Below, in pieces: positions 1-8,266 of a stretch of 64,000 nt of DNA. A model generated the notes under the pieces. That model did no database searches and was not told the DNA's origin. It was given only the letters and a program-made list of their open reading frames with translations. The first letter of the stretch is position 1. The number at the start of each line of letters is the position of its first letter. Origin of the DNA: Nostocales cyanobacterium LEGE 11386 (GTDB lineage: Bacteria; Cyanobacteriota; Cyanobacteriia; Cyanobacteriales; Nostocaceae). Position numbers and translations under genes: made by a program. The stretch lies in assembly GCA_015207155.1 (NCBI GenBank), contig JADEXK010000008.1, forward strand, positions 57,278 to 121,277, given 5' to 3'.

Positions 1-1
1 T

Positions 2-112
2 GAGGTAATTCGACCCTTACAAACAGCAAGCCAGCAACAGCAAGAACTTAAACAACGGCAAACCGCCGCCACTAAAGTGAACTTCTTCACGATGGTGAGG
101 GGGGAAGGGTAA
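2..112 (+). CDS. phnG: PhnG, C-P lyase core subunit (3' end only)
   Basis: Only the last 36 codons are in the window; the gene starts upstream. The visible C-terminus ends in VNFFTMVRGEG, which matches the conserved end of PhnG. PhnG is a subunit of the PhnGHIJ core complex, which couples a phosphonate to the ribose of ATP. The frame ends 19 bases before phnH, as expected for an operon that continues with phnH, phnI and phnJ. The identification rests on the short C-terminal motif plus context, and I am confident because the next genes are unmistakable phn genes. Confidence 0.85.
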   Translation, partial: EVIRPLQTASQQQQELKQRQTAATKVNFFTMVRGEG

Positions 113-131
113 ATCAATTAAAAATGCCAAA

Positions 132-734
132 ATGACTACAACACTAACGCATTTACCAGGTTTTGAAGACCCGATTCACGATGCCCAAAGGACATTTCGG
201 GCGCTACTTGATGCCAATGCCAGGCCGGGAAGCCCGTACTTAATAACTGCTAAGATGACTGTGCCATCCGGCTTAACACCTGCCTGCGCCGCAGCTTGTT
301 TGACACTATTAGATTTAGATGTCCAAGTTTGGCTGCAACCTAGTTTTGCTCCCCCAGTTAAAGCCTGGTTATTATTTCATACTGGTTGTAAATTTACACA
401 GCAACCTCAAGAGGCAGACTTTGCCATCATTCAAGATGTCGCAGCCTTGCCAGAATTATCTAGTTTTAGCTGGGGTACAGCAGAACAACCAGAAGCTTCT
501 ACAACACTGCTAATACAGGTCGAAAGTTGGGAAGGAGGGCAACCTGTAATCCTGACTGGCCCAGGGATTTTAGACAAGCAAACTATTACCCCTAAACTTT
601 CCTACCAATTTTGGGATTTTTGGACAAAGAATAATCAGGTATATCCACTTGGTATAGATGTTTTTTTATTAACTACAAATGCAGTGATGGGTCTACCACG
701 GACGGCAAAATCTGAGGTTGAGCATCATGCTTGA
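132..734 (+). CDS. phnH: PhnH, C-P lyase core subunit
   Basis: A 200-residue protein of normal PhnH length, with the typical start around LPGFEDPIHDAQRTFRALL (residues 8-26). PhnH is part of the PhnGHIJ complex, which makes ribose-1-phosphonate triphosphate from ATP and a phosphonate in the cytoplasm. It follows phnG by 19 bases and its last 8 bases overlap the start of the next gene, so the genes are probably co-translated. The start is the first ATG in frame; the ATG at 124 is followed at once by a stop. No Shine-Dalgarno motif is obvious before it. Nothing looks truncated. Confidence 0.93.
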   Translation: MTTTLTHLPGFEDPIHDAQRTFRALLDANARPGSPYLITAKMTVPSGLTPACAAACLTLLDLDVQVWLQPSFAPPVKAWLLFHTGCKFTQQPQEADFAIIQDVAALPELSSFSWGTAEQPEASTTLLIQVESWEGGQPVILTGPGILDKQTITPKLSYQFWDFWTKNNQVYPLGIDVFLLTTNAVMGLPRTAKSEVEHHA

Positions 735-1194
735 TATTCGTCCTGTGAGTAGGGATGACCTACCAGTACTAATTCAACTTTATGCAGAAATGGATGGTGA
801 GCCACCCTTATCAAGAAATCATGCAGAGGAAATCTTGAGTGCGATCGCTCAGATTCCCAACTACCAAATTTATCTAGCTTATTTAAATCAGGAGCCAGTA
901 GGTACTTTTAGCCTGATTTATGTAATCACAATGATGCATCGGGGCTATCACAAATTTGCAGTGCTAGATGCAGTTACTGTTACTCCTAAAGTTCGGGGTC
1001 AAGGTATTGGCACTCAAATGATGCAAGCAGCACTCCAACTCAGTACAGAAGCAGGATGTTATAAAGTAACCCTATCTTCCAACCTCAAACGCACTCGCGC
1101 TCACCAATTTTATCAAGCACTGGGATTTGAGCAGCATGGCTGGAGTTTTAAATGTGTATTGAATAAAGACACTAAACAGGAAAGTCCAGCATAA
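727..1194 (+). CDS. GNAT-family N-acetyltransferase in the phn operon (PhnO-like)
   Basis: A 155-residue GNAT acetyltransferase. The acetyl-CoA loop is RGQGIGT (about residues 93-99) and the C-terminal NLKRTRAHQFYQALGF segment is typical of the fold. I chose ATG 727 over the TTG at 718 because a GAGG motif lies 9 bases before it; it overlaps the end of phnH by 8 bases. In enterobacteria PhnO, a GNAT of the same operon, acetylates aminoalkylphosphonates, so a similar role is likely here. That specificity is inferred from position: GNAT sequences alone do not reveal the substrate. Confidence 0.8.
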   Translation: MLDIRPVSRDDLPVLIQLYAEMDGEPPLSRNHAEEILSAIAQIPNYQIYLAYLNQEPVGTFSLIYVITMMHRGYHKFAVLDAVTVTPKVRGQGIGTQMMQAALQLSTEAGCYKVTLSSNLKRTRAHQFYQALGFEQHGWSFKCVLNKDTKQESPA

Positions 1195-1216
1195 GTGAAC
1201 TCAGATTCAGAAAAGT

Positions 1217-1250
1217 ACTCAGCACTCAGCACTCAGCACTCAGCACTGAG
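1217..1250 (+). repeat. Heptamer tandem repeat (TCAGCAC type)
   Basis: Four to five units of TCAGCAC, ending in actgag, in the 86-base gap between the GNAT gene and phnI. This is the heptanucleotide STRR class known from Calothrix and Nostoc. The same unit recurs at 4235, 6097, 21935, 29021 and 29234. Confidence 0.9.
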
Positions 1251-1280
1251 AAAGGCACTTAGAAAAGGAGATAAAAACTC

Positions 1281-2465
1281 ATGCCTTATGTTGCAGTCAA
1301 AGGCGGCGAACAAGCAATCCAGAATGCAGAAACACTGCTACAAAGCAAACGCCGGGGTAATCCTGCTATTCCCGAATTAACCCTAGACCAGATTGAACAA
1401 CAACTTACCCTAGCTGTCGAACGAGTGATGTGTGAGGGTAGCTTATATGACCGAGAATTAGCAGCCCTGGCCGTGAAACAATCCTGGGGTGATTTAGTTG
1501 AGGCAATTTTCTTATTACGAGCTTATCGGACAACACTGCCACGCTTTTACTACAGCCAACCTCTAGACACCAGCCAAATGCAAATTCAGAGGCGGATTTC
1601 CTCTATTTTTAAAGATGTTCCAGGAGGGCAGAAGCTAGGGCCGACCTTCGACTACATCCATCGCTTGCTGGACTTTAAGCTAATAGCAGAGGGTGAAGTT
1701 CCCATAGCACCGGAAGCAGAAGCTATTACTGAACCTGTTCCCCGTGTAATTGATACGTTGGATCAAGAAGGATTGATGCAAGCGGAGGAGGGGGAACAGG
1801 AGAACAAGGGGACAAGGGGACAAGGGGATAAGGAAGAGAATACTATATTTTCTTCTTCATCCCCACCTTTTGACTTAACCCGTCAACCCCTGAATTTTCC
1901 GGCGGGAAGGGATGCGAAACTTCAAAATTTGGCTCGTGCAGATGAGGGCTTTTTGCTGTCGCTGGCATACTCTACCCAACGAGGTTATGGCAGAAATCAT
2001 CCTTTTGCCGGAGAGATTCGCATGGGGGAAGTCGAGGTGGTGATTTGTCCAGAAGAATTGGGGTTTGAAGTAGCGATCGCAGATATTACGATTACGGAAG
2101 TGCAGATGGTCAATCAGTTTAAAGGTAGCAAGGAGTTGCCTGCCCAATTCACTCGTGGTTATGGACTGACTTTTGGATACAACGAACGCAAGGCTATGTC
2201 AATGGCACTTGTAGATAGGGCAATGCGAGCGGAAGAATTGGGTGAAACTGTGGAAAGTCCGGCGCAAAATGTGGAATTTGTGCTTGCTCATTCTGACAAT
2301 GTGGAAGCTCAGGGTTTTGTCCAACATTTAAAACTTCCTCACTATATTGACTTTCAAGCAGAGTTAAATTTGGTACGCAAAATCCGACAGCAGCAGGACT
2401 TACACCAAGAGGACAAAGAGAGGGTTAAAGAGTTGTGTACGCAAGCTGGGGAAGAAGCGAAATGA
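1281..2465 (+). CDS. phnI: PhnI, C-P lyase core subunit
   Basis: A 394-residue PhnI, recognisable from the MPYVAVKGGEQAI start, the LARADEGFLLSLAYSTQRGY block and the HPFAGEIRMGEV block. PhnI is the nucleosidase-type subunit that, with PhnG and PhnH, displaces adenine of ATP by a phosphonate. The start has a GGAG motif (1268-1271) upstream. Odd feature: residues about 170-196 are a polar, low-complexity insert encoded by (acaagggg)-type repeats at 1788-1832, placed where other PhnI proteins have a short loop before the DLTRQPLNFP motif. The frame is kept, so the protein is probably functional. Its stop overlaps the next start (ATGA). Confidence 0.95.
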   Translation: MPYVAVKGGEQAIQNAETLLQSKRRGNPAIPELTLDQIEQQLTLAVERVMCEGSLYDRELAALAVKQSWGDLVEAIFLLRAYRTTLPRFYYSQPLDTSQMQIQRRISSIFKDVPGGQKLGPTFDYIHRLLDFKLIAEGEVPIAPEAEAITEPVPRVIDTLDQEGLMQAEEGEQENKGTRGQGDKEENTIFSSSSPPFDLTRQPLNFPAGRDAKLQNLARADEGFLLSLAYSTQRGYGRNHPFAGEIRMGEVEVVICPEELGFEVAIADITITEVQMVNQFKGSKELPAQFTRGYGLTFGYNERKAMSMALVDRAMRAEELGETVESPAQNVEFVLAHSDNVEAQGFVQHLKLPHYIDFQAELNLVRKIRQQQDLHQEDKERVKELCTQAGEEAK

Positions 2466-2896
2466 TTACGGCACTTAATCACATAACTTTGTCTGTCTCT
2501 GATGTAGAACAATCCTTTGAGTTTTATACCAAAGTTCTAGGTTGTAGAGCGATCGCTAAATGGCACAAAGGTGCTTATTTATTGGCAGGTGATTTGTGGT
2601 TGTGTCTGTCTCTAGATGAGCATACGCGCACAAGTTCGGTAGCTGAGTATACGCATATTGCGTTTAGCATTGCTGAAGAGAATTTTTTAGAATATAGCGA
2701 TCGCCTGATAAATCTAGGTGTTAAACAGTGGAAACAAAATATCAGTGAAGGTGATTCATTATATATTCTCGATCCGGATCACCATAAATTAGAACTGCAT
2801 GTGGGTGACTTGTTTTCTAGAATTGCTGCTACGAGAAAAGCTCCCTATGAAGGTATGGAGTTTTTTGAAAATGAAGTTAAAAAGGATCAAAACTAA
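2462..2896 (+). CDS. fosA: FosA-like glyoxalase-fold (VOC) protein
   Basis: A 144-residue VOC-fold protein that looks like FosA, the Mn- and K-dependent glutathione transferase that opens the epoxide of fosfomycin. The FosA metal ligands are in place: H7 (in LNHITL), H65 (in YTHIAFSI) and E111 (in KLELHVGDL). The KQNISEGDS potassium loop (about 91-99) and the end motif AAxRKAPYEGM are also present. ATG 2462 overlaps the phnI stop as ATGA, so it is translationally coupled to C-P lyase. It may detoxify fosfomycin-like epoxyphosphonates or act on another phosphonate; the true substrate is an inference. Confidence 0.85.
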   Translation: MITALNHITLSVSDVEQSFEFYTKVLGCRAIAKWHKGAYLLAGDLWLCLSLDEHTRTSSVAEYTHIAFSIAEENFLEYSDRLINLGVKQWKQNISEGDSLYILDPDHHKLELHVGDLFSRIAATRKAPYEGMEFFENEVKKDQN

Positions 2897-3011
2897 CTGC
2901 TAAGAGTGCCAAAAAATTAATAATGATGAATGGATTTATTAGTTATTAAGAATAATATTGAGTGTAGTTATTTAAGACTAAAATTCAAAATTAATGTGAG
3001 GAAAATCAGTG

Positions 3012-4208
3012 ATGCCACAACAAACTATTCAACAAACACCAACACTAACAACAGTAAAGAATGCTATTCAAGGAGTAGATGTCCTCACTCCTGATGGTTG
3101 GATTAAAGATGCAACTGTTTTAATTGAAGATGGGCAATTTGTCAGTATTAATCAGGCAAGTACTCCTAATGGATTTAATTTAGTAAATGCCAAAGGACTG
3201 CAAATGCTACCGGGAATCATCGATTTACATGGTGATGCCTTTGAGCGAATGATTTGCCCTCGTCCTGGAGTTAACTTTCCTCTACCAATAGCGATCGCCG
3301 ACAATGATCGTAATCTTTTATCCGCAGGTATTACAACTTTCTTCTGCTCAATTACAGACTCTTATGAACCAGGTTTGCGGAGTCGAGATTCAGCCCGTGC
3401 TGTAATTGACTTTATTTTAGGCATGGGAAAGCAGGTTTTAAACTGCAATCATCAAATTCATATTAGGCATGAGGAGGCTAATACTCAAGGACATCAAGAG
3501 TTGTGTGATTGGTTGGCATCCGGCCGCGTTCAACTTTTATCAATTAATGATCACCTACCACCATTGGGAAATCAACAAAGGTTGAATCGATATCTCAACA
3601 GTTTACGGCAACGATCATCCCTATCCACAACAGAAATCGAAGAATTACTTAATCAAGTACGAGAAAGACGACATGAGGGAGACGAGCAAGTAAAACAATT
3701 AGTTGAACTGGCTCATACTTACGCCATTCCCTTGGCTTCCCACGATGATGATACCCCAGAAAAAGTAGCCCTGAGTCAGCAACATCGAGTAGCGATCGCG
3801 GAATTTCCTGCTAGTGTCCCCTTAGCCGTTCAATCCCGCGCTTATGGTGCAGCTGTCTTAATGGGTGCGCCTAACTTAGTACGTGGTGGCTCTCACTTAG
3901 GATTGATGAGTGTAGCTGATGCGGCTAAAAACGATGTCTTAGACTGCCTTTGCTCAGATTACCACTATCCTTCATTATTTCACGCCCCCTTCAAACTGCA
4001 CGATTTAGGCTTAATGTCTTTTGAGCAAGCATGGGCCTTGGTTTCCAGTCGCCCAGCTGCGGCGGTAGGAATTAGCGATCGCAAAGGCAAAATCTCCCCC
4101 GGCTTAGATGCAGATTTTCTCTTGATATCACCTGATAATCCATTACCTACGGCGATCGCATCTGTATACGTAACCGGACAAGAAGTCGCCCGATATTCAA
4201 TTAAATAA
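3012..4208 (+). CDS. phnM: PhnM-type amidohydrolase, first copy
   Basis: A 398-residue amidohydrolase of the PhnM group, which hydrolyses ribose-1-phosphonate 5-triphosphate to the 5-phosphate plus diphosphate. Visible metal-site motifs are IIDLHGDAFERMICPRPG (about 70-87), HIRHEE (about 155), SHDDDTPEKV (about 243-252) and the SDYHYP segment near 316. It belongs to the HGDAFER subtype, unlike the second copy at 7130, which has HTDNLER. A GAGG motif at 2998-3001 serves either ATG 3012 or the GTG at 3009. It sits between the FosA-like gene and phnJ. Whether both copies have the same substrate is unknown. Confidence 0.88.
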   Translation: MPQQTIQQTPTLTTVKNAIQGVDVLTPDGWIKDATVLIEDGQFVSINQASTPNGFNLVNAKGLQMLPGIIDLHGDAFERMICPRPGVNFPLPIAIADNDRNLLSAGITTFFCSITDSYEPGLRSRDSARAVIDFILGMGKQVLNCNHQIHIRHEEANTQGHQELCDWLASGRVQLLSINDHLPPLGNQQRLNRYLNSLRQRSSLSTTEIEELLNQVRERRHEGDEQVKQLVELAHTYAIPLASHDDDTPEKVALSQQHRVAIAEFPASVPLAVQSRAYGAAVLMGAPNLVRGGSHLGLMSVADAAKNDVLDCLCSDYHYPSLFHAPFKLHDLGLMSFEQAWALVSSRPAAAVGISDRKGKISPGLDADFLLISPDNPLPTAIASVYVTGQEVARYSIK

Positions 4209-4234
4209 TTACTTACAAAACTAACATATAGCAA

Positions 4235-4260
4235 AGTGCTGAGTGCTGAGTGCTGAGTAT
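4235..4260 (+). repeat. Heptamer tandem repeat (GTGCTGA type)
   Basis: Three GTGCTGA units ending in gtat, in the 151-base gap between the first phnM and phnJ. It is the inverse orientation of the array at 1217. The rest of the gap (to 4359) contains the common cyanobacterial stretch cgcccctctgcgtt and no gene. Confidence 0.88.
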
Positions 4261-4359
4261 AAGTTCAGAGCTTTGAGCAATTAACACTGTCCTCACCTAT
4301 GTGACTACGGCTATAACTACAAAACTCAGCGCCCCTCTGCGTTAAAAAAAGAACCGCCC

Positions 4360-5199
4360 ATGTTGCAACCCGAAACAGGCTTTAACTTTGCCTACTTAGA
4401 CGAACAAACCAAACGCTCAATTCGTCGTGCCCTACTCAAAGCCATTGCCATTCCCGGACATCAGATTCCCTTTTCTTCTAGAGAAATGCCCATGTCTTAC
4501 GGCTGGGGAACAGGTGGAATTCAAGTCACAGCTTCCGTAATTGGTCAAACCGATGTGCTAAAAGTCATCGATCAAGGAGCAGACGACACAACCAACGCTG
4601 TGAACATTCGCCGTTTCTTCCAAAAGGTTTGTGGTGTAGAGACAACAGAGAGAACCGCAGCAGCAACACTAATCCAGACACGCCACCGCATACCCGAAAC
4701 GCCACTACGAGAAGGACAGATTATGGTCTACCAAGTACCAATTCCCGAACCCTTGCGCTGGCTGGAATCCTCATCTGTAGAAACAGGCAAAATGCACGCC
4801 TTAGAAGAATATGGGTCAATGTACGTCAAACTCTACGAAGATATTACCAAACATGGACACATTGCCACATCCTACGACTATCCGGTAATGGTGCATAACC
4901 GTTATCTGATGAGTCCCAGTCCCATACCACGTTTCGATAATCCCAAAATGCAGATGAGTTCTGCACTCCAGTTATTTGGCGCTGGTAGGGAAAAGCGGAT
5001 ATATGCAATCCCACCTTATACCAAAGTCAAAAGCCTAGACTTTGAAGACCATCCCTTCACCGTAGAGCAATGGAATCAAGCCTGCAAACTATGTGGTTCT
5101 ACGGAAAGTTATTTAGATGAGGTATTAGTTGATGACCAAGGCGGGAGGATGTGGATCTGCTCAGATACAGACTATTGTCAACGGCGACAAGGAAAATGA
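4360..5199 (+). CDS. phnJ: PhnJ, radical SAM C-P lyase
   Basis: A 279-residue PhnJ, the enzyme that cleaves the carbon-phosphorus bond of 5-phosphoribosyl-1-phosphonate with S-adenosylmethionine and a 4Fe-4S cluster. The four conserved cysteines are present in the C-terminal domain: C242 and C245 (ACKLCGS), C267 (WICSDT) and C273 (DYCQRR). This matches the C-x2-C-x21-C-x5-C spacing of the E. coli enzyme. The MSYGWGTGG segment (about 45-53) and the conserved YGSMYVKLYEDI helix are intact. It follows a 151-base gap and is followed by phnK after 90 bases. Complete and probably active. Confidence 0.96.
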   Translation: MLQPETGFNFAYLDEQTKRSIRRALLKAIAIPGHQIPFSSREMPMSYGWGTGGIQVTASVIGQTDVLKVIDQGADDTTNAVNIRRFFQKVCGVETTERTAAATLIQTRHRIPETPLREGQIMVYQVPIPEPLRWLESSSVETGKMHALEEYGSMYVKLYEDITKHGHIATSYDYPVMVHNRYLMSPSPIPRFDNPKMQMSSALQLFGAGREKRIYAIPPYTKVKSLDFEDHPFTVEQWNQACKLCGSTESYLDEVLVDDQGGRMWICSDTDYCQRRQGK

Positions 5200-5289
5200 G
5201 GGGGATGAGGGCGATGAGAGGGATAGCTGATGACTAACCAGATTGGTAAGAGCAAGCTTTTTTATGTGTGTCTTTAATTACGAATTAGT

Positions 5290-6060
5290 ATGAAGCCTCT
5301 TTTGCAAGTTAACCAACTAAGTAAATCCTACGAGAGAATCCAGGCGTGCGATCGCATTTCTTTTGACTTGTATCCCGGTCAAGTTCTTGGCATTGTCGGG
5401 GAATCAGGATCGGGTAAGTCTACTTTGCTAAGTGCGATCGCTAATCACATTTCTATCGACCAAGGTAATATTATTTACACTAATCGTAGCGGAGAAAACT
5501 TAGAAATCACCCAACTACCAGAACATCAACGCCGTTGGTTGATGCGAACCGAATGGGGCTTTGTCCAGCAAAATCCCCGCGATGGTTTACGGATGAAAGT
5601 GAGTGCAGGAGCGAATATTGGCGAACGATTACTAAATATTGGAGTGCGACATTATGGCAAAATTCGGGATGAAGCGGCTCACTGGTTACAACAAGTGGAA
5701 ATTGATCCGACGCGAATGGATGACTTGCCAAGCACTTTCTCTGGAGGGATGCAGCAAAGGTTACAGCTTGCCCGTGTGTTGGTAACGCGACCCCAGTTGA
5801 TATTAATGGATGAACCCACAGGGGGACTAGATGTATCAGTACAGGCGCGGTTATTAGATTTATTGCGATCGCTAGTCCGAAATTTTCACCTCAGTGTAAT
5901 TTTAGTTACTCATGATATCGGCGTTGTCAGACTTTTAGCCCATCGCCTACTAGTGATGCAACAAGGACAAGTAGTGGAATCAGGTTTAACAGACCAAGTA
6001 CTTGACGATCCACAGCATCCTTACACTCAACTTCTCGTCAGCGCTGCCTTAACACCGTAA
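5290..6060 (+). CDS. phnK: PhnK, ABC-type ATPase of the C-P lyase complex
   Basis: A 256-residue ABC ATPase. Walker A is GESGSGKST (about 38-46), the signature is FSGGMQQRLQLAR (about 149-161), and Walker B is LILMDEPTGGLD (about 169-180), followed by the switch histidine in VTHDIGVV. PhnK binds the PhnGHIJ core and is needed for C-P lyase activity rather than for transport. The phn order (J-K-L) distinguishes it from oligopeptide transporter ATPases, which share the signature. The ATG at 5290 is the first in frame. Shorter than transporter homologues, it has no oligopeptide-type C-terminal extension. Confidence 0.93.
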   Translation: MKPLLQVNQLSKSYERIQACDRISFDLYPGQVLGIVGESGSGKSTLLSAIANHISIDQGNIIYTNRSGENLEITQLPEHQRRWLMRTEWGFVQQNPRDGLRMKVSAGANIGERLLNIGVRHYGKIRDEAAHWLQQVEIDPTRMDDLPSTFSGGMQQRLQLARVLVTRPQLILMDEPTGGLDVSVQARLLDLLRSLVRNFHLSVILVTHDIGVVRLLAHRLLVMQQGQVVESGLTDQVLDDPQHPYTQLLVSAALTP

Positions 6061-6096
6061 AAGACTAGGAACTTGGGGCTGGGGACTGGTATTTAT

Positions 6097-6135
6097 TACT
6101 CAGCACTCAGCACTCAGAAAGGCACTCAGCACTCT
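6097..6135 (+). repeat. Heptamer tandem repeat, interrupted (TCAGCAC type)
   Basis: TCAGCAC units in two blocks split by agaaaggc, directly before phnL. If the upstream in-frame ATG at 6073 were used, these repeats would be translated as the first residues of PhnL, which argues for the downstream start at 6145. Confidence 0.85.
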
Positions 6136-6144
6136 CAAACAGCC

Positions 6145-6879
6145 ATGCAATCATTAACAGTTAATCATCATCCACCCGTTAATATTTCCGCTCACACCCT
6201 TCTAAAAGTTGAGCATTTGCGAAAAACCTTCACATTACATCAACAAGGAGGTGTACGTTTGTCAGTACTTGAAGGAGTTTCCTTAACCGTCAACGCGGGA
6301 GAATGTGTAGCCTTATCGGGCGCATCTGGTTCCGGTAAATCTACATTTATGCGCTGTTTATATGGCAATTATCGCGCTGATAGTGGCTCAATTTGGGTCA
6401 AGCATGGAGGAAACTGGATTGATTTGTGTCAACTTCCGCCTCATGAACTTTTAGAAGTGCGACAAAAAACCATCGGATACGTCAGCCAATTTTTACGAGT
6501 GATTCCCAGAGTTCCAGCACTGGAAGTGGCCGCAGAATTATTATTCGATTTAGGGGAAAAACCAGAAGTTGCCTTTGTCAAAGTTAAGGATTTATTTCAT
6601 CGCCTCAACTTACCAGAACGTTTGTGGCATCTTTCGCCAACTACTTTTTCTGGAGGCGAAAAGCAACGAGTTAATATAGCCCGTTCCCTTGTAGTCAACT
6701 ATCCAATCTTGTTACTGGATGAACCCACCTCAGCCCTAGATGCTACTAATCGCCAAGTAGTAATGGAACTTCTAGAAGAACGGAAAGCTATGGGCTGCGC
6801 TTTAATTGGTATTTTTCACGATCAAGAAGTGCGCTCGCAACTTTGTAACCGAGAGTTAACCTTTACTCACGATAATTGA
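6145..6879 (+). CDS. phnL: PhnL, ABC-type ATPase of the C-P lyase pathway
   Basis: A 244-residue ABC ATPase with Walker A GASGSGKST, the PhnL-typical TIGYVSQFLRVIPRV segment, signature FSGGEKQRVNIAR, and Walker B LLLDEPTSALD followed by IFHDQE. PhnL pairs with PhnK on the C-P lyase core complex. I start it at ATG 6145 because the 24 residues of the longer frame (from 6073) come from a heptamer repeat array and have no counterpart in PhnL. No clear Shine-Dalgarno lies before it. It follows phnK after an 84-base gap containing the repeat, and precedes the second phnM. Confidence 0.92.
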   Translation: MQSLTVNHHPPVNISAHTLLKVEHLRKTFTLHQQGGVRLSVLEGVSLTVNAGECVALSGASGSGKSTFMRCLYGNYRADSGSIWVKHGGNWIDLCQLPPHELLEVRQKTIGYVSQFLRVIPRVPALEVAAELLFDLGEKPEVAFVKVKDLFHRLNLPERLWHLSPTTFSGGEKQRVNIARSLVVNYPILLLDEPTSALDATNRQVVMELLEERKAMGCALIGIFHDQEVRSQLCNRELTFTHDN

Positions 6880-6943
6880 TACCAATTCTCCATAATTAAG
6901 CCACAGATCCCAACCCAAAAACCTAGATGACATTTGATTTTCT

Positions 6944-7099
6944 GGCATTGCTGAATTGGAATATGAAATGCCAAAATTACTTTTCTTTTTCTTTGTAACT
7001 TTGCGCGCCAGTTGCTACAAGTCGGCGGAGCCGCCCAACGCACTGGCTTGCCTTTGCGACTTTGCGTGAGACAAATTCATATCTTTATTCAGCAACGCC
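6944..7099. mobile_element. MITE-like element with terminal inverted repeats
   Basis: A 156-base element with ends ggcattgctgaat (6944-6956) and attcagcaacgcc (7087-7099), which are inverted copies matching at 12 of 13 bases. The similarity extends inward as roughly ggaatatgaaat against its complement. It has no coding capacity and fills most of the phnL-phnM gap. The interior carries the common Nostoc repeat agttgctacaagtcgg. The responsible transposase is not in the window. Confidence 0.7.
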
Positions 7100-7129
7100 G
7101 ATTTTCTTAATTACAAATTGATATGAGCT

Positions 7130-8266
7130 ATGAATGAGCAAATATACACCAATTATCGCCTGCAACTGCCAGACCAAGAATTACTGGGGACTCTTGTAGT
7201 TCAAGATGGGCTGATTGCGGAGATTCAGCCAGGAGTTATGACTCATGGACAAAATGGTCAGGGAGATTATCTCATCCCAGGATTAATTGAACTGCACACC
7301 GACAACTTAGAACGCTGTGTATCTCCCCGCCCAAAAATTCGCTGGCCTTTAGCAGCCGCCGCCGTTTACCACGATCGCGATTTAGCTAGTGCAGGAGTAA
7401 CAACCGTATGTGATGCGATCGCTATTGGTGATGTAGCAGCTGGTTCCCCCCGTTTAACTAATTTTGCCCCCATGATTGATGTTATCTCTCAGGGGCAAGC
7501 CGCAGGACGCTTTTGTGTGGAACATCGAATACACCTGCGTTGTGAATTGGCTTATGAAAAGGTTTATGAAATTACCGAACAATACGCGGATCATCCACTA
7601 TTGTCGCTAATTTCCCTGATGGATCATACCCCCGGACAACGGCAGTTTGTCCGTTTAGACAAATTTAAAGAATATTACATGGGCAAACACGGGGTGACAG
7701 CAGAGCAAATTGAAGAATTTATTGTAATTCGTCAGCAACAACAACAAATCCATGCACAAAAAAACCGTAAAGCTTTAGTAGAACTAACCCAAGCCAAAGG
7801 TATTTCCTTGGCAAGTCATGATGACGCCACAGTTGAGCATGTCCAAGAAGCTGTGGAAGATCAAGTAATTTTAGCTGAATTCCCGACCACCTTAGAAGCG
7901 GCAAAGGCAGCACACAGTTCAGGTTTACAAGTTTTGATGGGTGCGCCTAATTTGGTATTGGGTGGCTCTCATTCAGGTAATATTTCAGCTATGGAATTGG
8001 TGTTGTCCGATTTGGTAGATGTGATTTCCTCTGATTACGTTCCTCAAAGCCTCCTGCAATCCATGTTTATCATTGCTCACAAAACTGGTAAGCCTATTTA
8101 CGAAGCTATGCGATTATTTACTAGTAATCCAGCTACAACCATTAACCTGTTCCATGACCGAGGCAGTTTAGAAGTTGGTAAACGGGCAGATTTTGTCACC
8201 GTTCATGATGATGGTATGGTGCCATGTCTAATTTCAACTATTTGTCAAGGTCGTCGTGTTGCTTAA
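7130..8266 (+). CDS. phnM: PhnM, ribose-1-phosphonate triphosphate diphosphatase (second copy)
   Basis: A 378-residue amidohydrolase close to canonical PhnM. It has IELHTDNLERCVSPRPKIRW (about 54-73), the HRIHLRCELAYEKV metal segment (about 137), LMDHTPGQRQF, and SHDDATVEHV (about 225-234). It should release diphosphate from alpha-D-ribose 1-phosphonate 5-triphosphate before PhnJ acts. It is the last gene of the phn run, separated from phnL by a 250-base gap that holds a MITE-like element, so transcription from phnL into it may be altered. Of the two PhnM copies, this one looks most like the E. coli protein. Confidence 0.93.
   Translation: MNEQIYTNYRLQLPDQELLGTLVVQDGLIAEIQPGVMTHGQNGQGDYLIPGLIELHTDNLERCVSPRPKIRWPLAAAAVYHDRDLASAGVTTVCDAIAIGDVAAGSPRLTNFAPMIDVISQGQAAGRFCVEHRIHLRCELAYEKVYEITEQYADHPLLSLISLMDHTPGQRQFVRLDKFKEYYMGKHGVTAEQIEEFIVIRQQQQQIHAQKNRKALVELTQAKGISLASHDDATVEHVQEAVEDQVILAEFPTTLEAAKAAHSSGLQVLMGAPNLVLGGSHSGNISAMELVLSDLVDVISSDYVPQSLLQSMFIIAHKTGKPIYEAMRLFTSNPATTINLFHDRGSLEVGKRADFVTVHDDGMVPCLISTICQGRRVA

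Noticed and set aside
6073..6144. Longer PhnL start at 6073
   Set aside because: The extra residues are translated heptamer repeats and are not found in PhnL proteins.
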